NCBI GenBank assembly: GCA_029250345.1
Contig: JAQXFL010000187.1
Span: forward strand, 1 to 5,428
DNA length: 5,428 nt
Reading direction: 5' to 3'
Source of the DNA: Candidatus Poseidoniaceae archaeon
GTDB taxonomy: Archaea > Thermoplasmatota > Poseidoniia > Poseidoniales > Poseidoniaceae
Position 1 is the first letter of the stretch, and each line of letters opens with the position of its first letter. Below, in pieces: positions 1-5,428 of this stretch. A program made the translations under genes and the position numbers. The notes under the pieces are model-generated. The model was not told where the DNA came from and searched no databases. It saw nothing but the letters and a program-made list of their open reading frames with translations.

Positions 1-99
1 GGATACCTTCACTCCGTTAACGAAGGCGATGAGGTTTTGATTGTAGCCAGCCCAAGAAAATCTGTGAAAGCTGTCGTTGTTCGACCGCCTTTCGTCTGA
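1..99 (+). CDS. gcvT: Aminomethyltransferase (glycine cleavage T-protein), C-terminal end only
   Basis: Only the last 32 codons are present; the frame is open from base 1 and stops at TGA 97-99. The visible residues run GYLHSVNEGDEVLI, then PRKSVKAVVVRPPFV. This resembles the C-terminal beta-barrel of GcvT, which usually ends in a basic strand followed by a 'vv..PF(Y/V)' motif at the extreme C-terminus. T-protein transfers the methylene carbon from the aminomethyl-lipoyl arm of H-protein to tetrahydrofolate (or an archaeal equivalent), releasing ammonia. The call rests on this short tail plus the same-strand gcvPA-gcvPB pair downstream. The catalytic domain lies outside the window, so integrity cannot be judged. 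A related folate-binding YgfZ/GcvT-family protein is a weaker alternative. Confidence 0.75.
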   Translation, partial: GYLHSVNEGDEVLIVASPRKSVKAVVVRPPFV

Positions 100-190
100 A
101 TCACATCAGCGCAGCGAGCAAGCGTTGGTAACCACCATTGCTATGCGCGACATGGTTGGACGAAGTAACACCAGAACATGATGTATTCGG

Positions 191-201
191 CGAAGTATAT
201 C
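191..201 (+). promoter_or_regulatory. Possible archaeal BRE/TATA promoter for gcvPA
   Basis: In the 176-base gap between gcvT and gcvPA, the string CGAAGTATATC holds an A-rich BRE-like half followed by a TATA-like core (195-200). An archaeal start about 25 bases downstream would fall near the purines at 221-227, leaving a leader of about 50 bases that contains the Shine-Dalgarno site at 259-265. The match to consensus is weak and single-copy. Transcription could equally continue from gcvT. The rest of the gap (100-190) shows no RNA gene, terminator hairpin or other convincing signal. Confidence 0.28.
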
Positions 202-258
202 CATCGTTCAGAAGAGCGACAATTAAGGGCGTCTCGCGCTTGGTTTAAGTTACACCCG

Positions 259-265
259 AAGGAGG
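259..265 (+). promoter_or_regulatory. Ribosome binding site of gcvPA
   Basis: AAGGAGG is a strong match to the archaeal/bacterial Shine-Dalgarno consensus. It lies 10 bases before ATG 276, the only usable start in the gcvPA frame, because that frame is closed by a TAA at 246-248 and has no other start codon before 276. A second ATG at 271, at the more usual 5-base spacing, is out of frame and stops after three codons (TAG 280-282). The site therefore probably serves ATG 276 despite the long spacer. Confidence 0.55.
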
Positions 266-275
266 GACTGATGAT

Positions 276-1652
276 ATGGTAGACCAATTACCGAACTTGG
301 GCCGAGAAGCCGAAATGCTTGCTGCAATGGGCATGACTTCCATCGAGGAGTTATTCGCTGATATTCCGTCGGAAGTTCGCATGAAAGACGACCTTCCTCT
401 ACCTCCCCCACAATCCGAAGAAGAGATTCTCTCTGACGCACGCAGATTGCTGGGCTCAAACGTGGCTCTTGGTGAACGGGTCTCGTTTTTGGGTGCTGGA
501 CTGTACCGCAATTATGTTCCTGCTTCCGTGTTTCAATTGGTGACCCGTGGCGAGTTCCTCACTGCTTACACGCCATACCAGCCTGAAGTCAGCCAAGGGA
601 TGCTACAAGCAATGTGGGAATTCCAAACGCTCATTTCTGAATTGGTCGGTTTGCCAATAGCGAACCTTTCGCTCTACGATGGTTCAACCGCTGCTGCTGA
701 AGCATTGACCTGCAGCGTCCGTGTACACACCCGTAAAGCAACTCAAAAGGACACCGTCTATGTTTCCGAATTAACACCACCTGACCGCCTGTCCGTGATG
801 CAAAATTACTGCCAAGGTGCAGAAATTAAGATCAAGTTCCTTCGTCACAATGACGACGGAACGCTGGACATGGACTCTGTATCCGATGCCGTCGGCTCAT
901 GTGGCGTCTATGTCGAACAACCAAACCCACTTGGCCTACTTGACGGTGGTGTGACTCAACTCAAGGAAATACTTGGTGAACATACTGCCCTCATTGTCGC
1001 CGTTCAGCCTGTTTCGCTCGGTTTAGTAGAAGCTCCAGGACATTATGGCGCTGACATCGTCGTTGGTGAAGGTCAACCATTGGGCAGTCCAATCACTGGC
1101 GGTGGACCTATTTACGGAATCTTCGCTTGTTCCAAACCATATTTGCGGTTGATGCCAGGGCGAATTGTTGGTCGAAGCATCGACGTTGATGGCAAGACGG
1201 CGTACTGCCTCACGCTCTCAACCCGTGAGCAACACATTCGACGTCACAGGGCAACTTCGAACATATGTACGAACGAAACGCTGATTGCACTCATGGGTGC
1301 AATGCACATGGCGCTTCTCGGACCAGAAGGACTCTACGACCTTGCAGTACGAAACATGACAGCATGCATCATGGGTAAGCAAAAGTTGGCTACCCTTGAT
1401 GGCGTTCACATGCCTCACTCAAATGGGGACCATTTCAACGAATTTGCGATAGAATTGCCTGGTGCTACCAAGGATTGCTTGGAGTATCTTGATTCAGTCG
1501 GCATCGTTGGTGGTTTCAATCTCTCGTCATGGTATCCTGAACGGACAAATTGGATGCTTGTTACATTTACAGATCAGACACAGGCCAACCACATCGACCT
1601 CTTGGTGAAGCATCTCAGTGAATGGATTTCAACATTGGAGGTGGCCGCATGA
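276..1652 (+). CDS. gcvPA: Glycine dehydrogenase (decarboxylating) subunit 1, GcvPA
   Basis: This is the N-terminal-half subunit of the two-gene form of P-protein. With GcvPB it decarboxylates glycine on PLP and loads the remaining aminomethyl group onto the lipoyl arm of H-protein in the cytoplasm. At 458 residues it is close to the usual 440-460 for the family. Recognisable blocks are the N-terminal 'EMLAAMGMTSIEELFADIP', the LYDGSTAAAEA segment (about 133-143), the 'GGGP.YGIFACS' stretch followed by MPGRIVGRSID, and the hallmark REQHIRRHRATSNIC (317-331). As expected for this subunit, no PLP-lysine motif is seen; that is in GcvPB. ATG 276 is the only possible start and has AAGGAGG upstream. 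The stop codon overlaps the gcvPB start as ATGA, pointing to translational coupling and equal subunit supply. The gene appears intact. Confidence 0.97.
   Translation: MVDQLPNLGREAEMLAAMGMTSIEELFADIPSEVRMKDDLPLPPPQSEEEILSDARRLLGSNVALGERVSFLGAGLYRNYVPASVFQLVTRGEFLTAYTPYQPEVSQGMLQAMWEFQTLISELVGLPIANLSLYDGSTAAAEALTCSVRVHTRKATQKDTVYVSELTPPDRLSVMQNYCQGAEIKIKFLRHNDDGTLDMDSVSDAVGSCGVYVEQPNPLGLLDGGVTQLKEILGEHTALIVAVQPVSLGLVEAPGHYGADIVVGEGQPLGSPITGGGPIYGIFACSKPYLRLMPGRIVGRSIDVDGKTAYCLTLSTREQHIRRHRATSNICTNETLIALMGAMHMALLGPEGLYDLAVRNMTACIMGKQKLATLDGVHMPHSNGDHFNEFAIELPGATKDCLEYLDSVGIVGGFNLSSWYPERTNWMLVTFTDQTQANHIDLLVKHLSEWISTLEVAA
1637..1643 (+). promoter_or_regulatory. Ribosome binding site of gcvPB, inside the end of gcvPA
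   Basis: GGAGGTG matches the 16S anti-Shine-Dalgarno almost fully and sits 5 bases before ATG 1649. It decides the gcvPB start in favour of 1649 over the in-frame ATG at 1622, which lies upstream of this site and would add nine residues of no family resemblance. Confidence 0.8.
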
Positions 1653-3148
1653 GTCATTTGTTTGAACACAACGGCGCGAAGGGACAAGGGTATTCACAAC
1701 CAGCACCAGTCTTACCAGCATCTGAAATCACGCTCCCATCCGGATTGAGTCGGAAAGCACTCCCTCGATGGCCTCGACTTTCCGAGCCTGAAATGGTCCG
1801 GCATTACACTTGGCTCTCGAAGAGAAACTTTGGTATCGATACCGGATTCTACCCTCTCGGCTCGTGCACCATGAAACACAACCCGCGTGTCAATGAAGTC
1901 ATCGCCCAGATTCCCGGAATCGCAGACATCCACCCCCATCAACCTGAACATCACTTGCAGGGATTATTGTCCATCTTCCATGAGATGCAATACATGCTTG
2001 AGGTTTGTGCAGGAATGGATCAAGTGACACTCCAGCCAGTTGCTGGCGCACAAGGCGAATTTACCGCCGTTCGATGCATACAGGAATACTTCCGATTGCG
2101 TGGTGAAGACCAGCGTACCAAGGTGATTGTACCAGATTCAGCCCATGGAACCAATCCTGCCAGTGCAGCAATGTGCGGGTTTGAAATTGTCGAAATTCCA
2201 AGCCGTATCGACGGGAGAATCGATTTGGACGCTCTTCGTGCTGTCGCTGACGATACAATCGCAGTCATGATGATTACCAACCCAAACACCCTTGGATTGT
2301 TTGAGGAAGACATTTTGGAAGCCTCATCCATCATTCACGGCGTAGGAGGTCAAATGTACTATGATGGCGCTAATTTCAATGCGATTTTGGGTATCACGTC
2401 TCCAGGTTTGATGGGCTTTGATGCTGTTCACTTCAATCTTCACAAGACATTCAGCCAGCCTCACGGCGGTGGCGGCCCAGGCTCCGGTCCAATCGGGGTC
2501 AAGGAGCACCTTGCCCAGTTCCTTCCCGGACCGTTGGTTGGGAAGCGCACTGCAACCGGAGATGAGTTGGATGCAGCAGTTGATGAAAATTGGTATCATT
2601 GGTACGAACCAACACACAGTATCGGCAAAGTACAGCAATGGCATGGAAATGCAGGTGCAATCATCCGGTGCTGGGCGTATTACCGACGTTATGGTCGTGG
2701 GCTACGTACAATGTCAGAACACGCAGTCCTCAACGCGAATTATCTGCGTCATGCCATCCACAAAGCAACCAAAGAAGCTGGCGTCGATTCACTTGTCGTC
2801 GACGGCGCAGAAGCAAAGGTAGCCAAACACGAGTTCACCCTTTCACTCGCACCGGCGAAGGAAGCCCATGGCATATCCGCCATGGATGTAGCAAAAGGAC
2901 TTCTCGATATGGGGTACATGGCGCCTACTGTTTACTTCCCGTTGGTCGTCCCAGAATGCATGATGGTCGAACCTACCGAAACTGAAAGCAAAGATACACT
3001 CGATACTTTTGCAACTCACTTTGCCGAAGTTTTGCAAGTTGATGCTGAAACTCTTCATGCTGCTCCGGTCACAACACCTGTTCGCCGTGTTGACGAAGTC
3101 TATGCGGCTCGCAATCTTTGTTTACGACATCCATACGACGATGAGTAA
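1649..3148 (+). CDS. gcvPB: Glycine dehydrogenase (decarboxylating) subunit 2, GcvPB (PLP-binding)
   Basis: This is the catalytic, PLP-carrying subunit of split P-protein, 499 residues from ATG 1649, which is normal for the family. Key blocks in order: YPLGSCTMKHNPRVNE (from residue 68); the 'LQPVAGAQGE' segment, with Q where many split-form enzymes have H (I recall Q also in fused P-proteins); SAHGTNPASA (164-173), in the cofactor/substrate site; NPNTLG; YYDGAN (237-242), whose Asp239 should pair with the PLP pyridine nitrogen; and NLHKTF with Lys266 as the expected Schiff-base lysine, followed by a glycine-rich GGGGPGSGPIGV loop. The C-terminal region carries the usual 'YFPLVVPECMMVEPTETESK' block. 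All expected catalytic residues are present. It overlaps gcvPA by four bases (ATGA), so the two are one transcription unit. H-protein and lipoamide dehydrogenase partners must be encoded elsewhere. Confidence 0.97.
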   Translation: MSHLFEHNGAKGQGYSQPAPVLPASEITLPSGLSRKALPRWPRLSEPEMVRHYTWLSKRNFGIDTGFYPLGSCTMKHNPRVNEVIAQIPGIADIHPHQPEHHLQGLLSIFHEMQYMLEVCAGMDQVTLQPVAGAQGEFTAVRCIQEYFRLRGEDQRTKVIVPDSAHGTNPASAAMCGFEIVEIPSRIDGRIDLDALRAVADDTIAVMMITNPNTLGLFEEDILEASSIIHGVGGQMYYDGANFNAILGITSPGLMGFDAVHFNLHKTFSQPHGGGGPGSGPIGVKEHLAQFLPGPLVGKRTATGDELDAAVDENWYHWYEPTHSIGKVQQWHGNAGAIIRCWAYYRRYGRGLRTMSEHAVLNANYLRHAIHKATKEAGVDSLVVDGAEAKVAKHEFTLSLAPAKEAHGISAMDVAKGLLDMGYMAPTVYFPLVVPECMMVEPTETESKDTLDTFATHFAEVLQVDAETLHAAPVTTPVRRVDEVYAARNLCLRHPYDDE

Positions 3149-3154
3149 GAAATG

Positions 3155-3163
3155 CGTATATAG
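3155..3163 (+). promoter_or_regulatory. TATA box, probably giving a leaderless transcript of the membrane protein gene
   Basis: In the 35-base gap after gcvPB, CGTATATAG contains a perfect TATATA at 3157-3162. Its centre lies about 24-25 bases ahead of ATG 3184, the typical archaeal TATA-to-start distance, so transcription could begin at or next to the start codon. This would separate the gene from the gcv operon. The GAGGTAGCAAGGG between them contains only a weak Shine-Dalgarno-like GAGGT, which fits leaderless translation but could also act as a ribosome binding site on a read-through message. Confidence 0.5.
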
Positions 3164-3183
3164 CGCACCGAGGTAGCAAGGGC

Positions 3184-3852
3184 ATGGATGTCCGTAAAAT
3201 GCGCACGTTTGGTTGGACTCGAGTCGAGTTGACTCGTCGTCCTTCTCGTGTTCTTTATCCTATGGCTTGGGGCTTGTTGCCTCTTGGCTTTGCCTTCATG
3301 ATGTGGCTGTTCGGCTCATCGCCGGAATACATCCCATGGTTTGGGGCTGCGAGCATGTTACTGATGCTCGTTGGAGGATTAGCTGGTGTGTCAAGTCGGT
3401 TTGGTACACTCAATGCTTCCAAGGTAGGCATTGGGCTGGTATCCATCTGTTTCGGTGTCATGGTTTGGGCGTTAGTGGCACAAGGCACTGTCTCAGTTGT
3501 ATTTGGGCTTGGATATTCCGCAGCCGCCACCTATGTGTTGGTCAAGGCCCTCGATTTCATCTTCAGAGATGCTGGTTATGTCTTCGAAAGAGAATGGGAT
3601 GCGAAGGAAAAGATTCCAAGTGACGCACTCCACGATTGGGACATCAAGACGACACGATTTTCTCAAACATGCATGGCCCTGAAACGCTTCAACGGTAATT
3701 CATTTGTTCAGATCTATGGCGTAGTGCGTGACGGTAACTCTTACCTGCGATTTGACCTTCTCGGGTGCCAGTCGAAATTGGAGTTCAAAGCGTTGAATTT
3801 CGGTGTCGAGTGGCCGGAATTCCAAGCGATAGGGCTTACCCAAGAGGAATGA
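3184..3852 (+). CDS. Four-helix membrane protein of unknown function with C-terminal soluble domain
   Basis: I do not recognise a family. The 222-residue product begins with a basic, hydrophilic stretch of about 22 residues (several Arg/Lys). Four hydrophobic segments follow at about 23-43, 50-70, 79-99 and 101-126. After them comes a hydrophilic tail of about 95 residues (127-222), rich in aromatic and beta-type stretches such as NSFVQIYGVVRD and NSYLRFDLLG. The positive N-terminus suggests that both ends face the cytoplasm, with helix pairs 1-2 and 3-4 forming hairpins. No catalytic motif, metal site or transporter signature is visible. No signal peptide with a cleavage site is evident; the first hydrophobic segment is a membrane anchor. 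The ORF is well formed, sits in the only gap between the gcv and purine genes, and has a TATA box at the right distance, so it is very likely real. A role linked to its neighbours cannot be inferred. Confidence 0.85.
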   Translation: MDVRKMRTFGWTRVELTRRPSRVLYPMAWGLLPLGFAFMMWLFGSSPEYIPWFGAASMLLMLVGGLAGVSSRFGTLNASKVGIGLVSICFGVMVWALVAQGTVSVVFGLGYSAAATYVLVKALDFIFRDAGYVFEREWDAKEKIPSDALHDWDIKTTRFSQTCMALKRFNGNSFVQIYGVVRDGNSYLRFDLLGCQSKLEFKALNFGVEWPEFQAIGLTQEE

Positions 3853-3864
3853 TTACCATACTTG

Positions 3865-3878
3865 TGTTTCTTCATTTT
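3865..3878 (+). terminator. T-rich tract, possible archaeal terminator after the membrane protein gene
   Basis: The 67-base gap between the membrane protein stop and the purE start contains TGTTTCTTCATTTT, 10 T in 14 bases. Archaeal RNA polymerase can terminate on such non-template T-rich tracts without a hairpin, and none is seen here. The tract is interrupted, so the call is weak. No convincing TATA box for purE is visible in the same gap. Confidence 0.22.
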
Positions 3879-3919
3879 CAAGAGGCATCTTGATGAACCA
3901 CCCGCGCAGGGACAGACAC

Positions 3920-4399
3920 ATGGATGTAACAATTCTACTCGGGTCCTCATCGGACATGCCAGTTGCCGAAAAGTGTACGAAAATTCTCGAACACTTCAAT
4001 GTCAGTTATCAATTGCGAGTTGCAAGTGCACACCGTTCTCCTCAATTTGTTGAACAAATAATTCACGATGCTGAGAACGACGGCTGCCAACTTTTCATCG
4101 CTATGGCGGGCCTTGCTGCTGCGCTTCCTGGTGCAGTGGCAGCGCTGACTACGAAGCCAGTTATTGGTGTTCCATGCGGTGGTCGAGTTCCATTTGATTC
4201 GCTCCTCTCTATCGTCCAGTTACCTCCAGGCGTTCCTGCAGCGACCGTTGGTGTCGACCGTGGTGACAACGCGGGATACCTTGCGACACAAATTCTAGCT
4301 CTCAAGAACCCAGAATATGCAGCAGCTCTCAAACAAAACAAACTCGATCAAGTTGAGCGAGTGAAGGCCCAAGACCGTGAGGTCAACGGGGGCGTTTGA
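3920..4399 (+). CDS. purE: N5-carboxyaminoimidazole ribonucleotide mutase / AIR carboxylase catalytic subunit, PurE
   Basis: PurE forms 4-carboxy-5-aminoimidazole ribonucleotide (CAIR) in de novo purine synthesis, from N5-CAIR (class I) or from AIR plus CO2 (class II). From ATG 3920 the product has 159 residues, the usual length, and begins MDVTILLGSSSD like other PurE proteins. Motifs are the phosphate-binding GSSSD (8-12), SAHRSP with the expected catalytic His38 (36-41), GLAAALPG (64-71), KPVIGVPCGG, SLLSIVQLPPGVPAATVG and a GDNAGYLA helix. The SAHR and LPG-V-A pattern favours class I. Oddity: residue 68 is Ala where class I enzymes commonly have His (AAHLPG). In-frame ATG 3893 and TTG 3890 would add 9-10 residues; ATG 3893 has a GAGG 7 bases upstream, whereas ATG 3920 has AGGGA 7 bases upstream and matches the family N-terminus. 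The next gene starts one base after the stop. No purK is in the window. Confidence 0.94.
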   Translation: MDVTILLGSSSDMPVAEKCTKILEHFNVSYQLRVASAHRSPQFVEQIIHDAENDGCQLFIAMAGLAAALPGAVAALTTKPVIGVPCGGRVPFDSLLSIVQLPPGVPAATVGVDRGDNAGYLATQILALKNPEYAAALKQNKLDQVERVKAQDREVNGGV

Positions 4400-4400
4400 G

Positions 4401-5351
4401 ATGTTTGATTCCAATGAATTCATACAAGAATCCATTGAATCACTCAAATCCACCATCGATGATGTTGCTATTATCGCTTGTTCGGGCGGCGTTGATTCGA
4501 CCGTAGCCGCAGTTATTGCCAATCAAGCAGTCGGCGATTTATTGCACTGCGTCTATGTCGACACAGGTTTCATGCGTAAGGGTGAAACTGAAGAAATTGA
4601 AGCACTCCTCGCTGCTCAAGGGATTGAAAACCTCGTGACTGTTAAGGCAGCAGACCGTTATTTTGAAGCGCTCAAGGGCGTGACGGAACCTGAACAAAAG
4701 CGAAAGGTTATCGGCGAACTTTTCATTCGTATTTTTGAAGATGAACAGAAGAAATGCGGTGCTAAGTACCTTGTTCAAGGAACAATTGCACCAGATTGGA
4801 TTGAATCAGGTGGCGGTGTCCGTGACACCATCAAATCTCATCACAACGTCGGTGGTCTACCAGAGGACATGACACTCACTGTGGTCGAACCTCTACGTGA
4901 TCTGTACAAGGATGAAGTCCGTGAATTAGCACGGACCCTTGACATAAATGTGGCTGAGCGTCAACCCTTCCCTGGCCCAGGTCTGGCGGTTCGAACGCTC
5001 GGTGATTTGACTCCTGAGCGCGTTGCTGTTGTCCGTGAAGCGTGTGCTATTGTCGAAGAAGAGTTCGAACAAGCCGCTGAGGCTGGAGAGATGGAGATCC
5101 CATGGCAATACTTTGCGGCTCTCCTACCCGTTCGCAGTGTTGGTGTCCATGGTGACGTCCGTGCATACGGAGAAACAATTGTGGTTCGTGCAGTTCAGTC
5201 AATGGATGGAATGTCCGCTCGATACTCGGAAATACCGCATCACATCCTGCAAAAAATCAGTACCCGTATCACCAATACGGTCAAGGGTGCTGTTAACCGG
5301 GTTGTCTATGACATCACTCACAAGCCACCAGGCACCATTGAGTGGGAATGA
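4401..5351 (+). CDS. guaAB: GMP synthase (glutamine-hydrolysing) subunit B, ATP-pyrophosphatase
   Basis: This subunit adenylates XMP with ATP and aminates it to GMP, using ammonia from a separate glutaminase subunit A. From ATG 4401 it has 316 residues, close to the roughly 300-310 usual for archaeal stand-alone subunits. The PP-loop SGGVDST (28-34) binds ATP. It is followed by the conserved GTIAPDWIES (127-136), TIKSHHNVGGLPEDM, and PFPGPGLAVR (189-198), which opens the C-terminal dimerisation/XMP-binding domain. The protein ends with the diagnostic VNRVVYDITHKPPGTIEWE. No glutaminase domain is attached, so subunit A must be encoded elsewhere. It follows purE by one base, implying one message and probably coupled translation. 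An in-frame GTG at 4377, inside purE, would add eight unlikely residues and is not preferred. The gene appears complete. Confidence 0.96.
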   Translation: MFDSNEFIQESIESLKSTIDDVAIIACSGGVDSTVAAVIANQAVGDLLHCVYVDTGFMRKGETEEIEALLAAQGIENLVTVKAADRYFEALKGVTEPEQKRKVIGELFIRIFEDEQKKCGAKYLVQGTIAPDWIESGGGVRDTIKSHHNVGGLPEDMTLTVVEPLRDLYKDEVRELARTLDINVAERQPFPGPGLAVRTLGDLTPERVAVVREACAIVEEEFEQAAEAGEMEIPWQYFAALLPVRSVGVHGDVRAYGETIVVRAVQSMDGMSARYSEIPHHILQKISTRITNTVKGAVNRVVYDITHKPPGTIEWE

Positions 5352-5372
5352 CATTCAAGATGTTTGAAATTA

Positions 5373-5428
5373 CGCCGATTGAGGGGTTCGAACCCTCGAC
5401 CTTGGGATTAACAGTCCCACGCTCCACC
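5373..5428 (-). tRNA. tRNA-Asn (GTT anticodon), 5' end cut off by the window edge
   Basis: Read on the minus strand, the visible 56 bases fold as the 3' three-quarters of a tRNA. They comprise D-stem half GAGC (5424-5421), anticodon stem TGGGA/TCCCA (5419-5415 and 5407-5403), loop CTGTTAA with anticodon GTT at 5412-5410, variable loop AGGTC, T-arm GAGGG-TTCGAAC-CCCTC (5397-5381), acceptor half AATCGGC (5380-5374) and discriminator G at 5373. Anticodon GTT and G73 both fit asparagine. CCA is not encoded; the next bases are TAA. No intron lies in the visible anticodon loop. The base before GAGC (position 21) appears to be G rather than the common A. About 17 bases of the 5' side, including the acceptor partner (expected GCCGATT), lie beyond the window. 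Confidence 0.93.

Noticed and set aside
143..181. A 12-codon ORF beginning at ATG 143 in the gcvT-gcvPA gap.
   Set aside because: It is too short, has no ribosome site, and is not distinguishable from chance.
100..275. A glycine riboswitch ahead of gcvPA, suggested by CACCCGAAGGAGGG near the start codon.
   Set aside because: Only a short purine-rich string resembles part of the riboswitch core. The paired aptamer arms and their conserved flanks are absent, the string is explained by the Shine-Dalgarno site, and I know of no established archaeal case.
1622..1648. An upstream ATG at 1622 for gcvPB, adding nine residues.
   Set aside because: The strong GGAGGTG at 1637-1643 lies downstream of it and 5 bases before ATG 1649, and the ATGA overlap with gcvPA is typical of coupled genes.
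2324..2644. A 106-codon minus-strand ORF inside gcvPB.
   Set aside because: It is antisense to highly conserved GcvPB sequence, including the PLP-lysine region; no ribosome site or recognisable product is seen.
2418..2985. Overlapping plus-strand ORFs of 131-134 codons in other frames of gcvPB.
   Set aside because: They lie wholly within a conserved gene and have low-complexity, Arg/Ser/Gln-rich translations typical of frame shadows.
4063..4341. A 92-codon minus-strand ORF opposite purE.
   Set aside because: It is fully antisense to conserved PurE motifs, with an Ala/Pro/Ser-rich translation typical of a shadow.
4377..4400. A GTG start at 4377 for the GMP synthase subunit, overlapping purE.
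   Set aside because: The added residues have no family resemblance. ATG 4401, one base after the purE stop, gives the expected N-terminus and length.

Overview
The window looks like an ordinary chromosomal stretch from an archaeon. Evidence for this: the GMP synthase ATP-pyrophosphatase is encoded as a stand-alone subunit with no fused glutaminase; PurE has the archaeal-type tail (GVDRGDNA...); the tRNA gene encodes no CCA; and one gene has a TATATA element about 25 bases ahead of its start codon, as expected for a leaderless archaeal transcript. The moderate base composition and mixed use of Shine-Dalgarno sites would suit a Thermoplasmatota / marine Poseidoniales-like lineage, but that placement is an inference and was not tested.

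Layout, left to right. Positions 1-99 are the last 32 codons of a probable gcvT (T-protein of the glycine cleavage system). A 176-base gap follows, with a possible promoter and a clear ribosome binding site. Next come gcvPA (276-1652) and gcvPB (1649-3148), the two subunits of a split glycine decarboxylase, joined by an ATGA stop/start overlap. A four-helix membrane protein of unknown function (3184-3852) follows, apparently with its own promoter. Then come purE (3920-4399) and the GMP synthase subunit B gene (4401-5351), one base apart and probably co-transcribed. A tRNA-Asn(GTT) gene on the minus strand converges on them and runs off the right end.

How the genes fit together: the glycine cleavage complex releases CO2 and ammonia from glycine and passes its methylene carbon to a folate-type carrier. 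Purine synthesis consumes both glycine and one-carbon units. PurE acts midway in that pathway (formation of CAIR) and GMP synthase at its GMP branch. The left and right halves are therefore metabolically related, although the sequence shows two or three separate transcription units rather than one operon. gcvH, the lipoamide dehydrogenase, purK and the glutaminase subunit of GMP synthase are not in the window.

I found no mobile element, CRISPR array, defence system or clearly new system. The points most worth a second look are the unrecognised membrane protein, an alanine in PurE where a histidine is usual, and a small ORF running into the gcvPA start codon.
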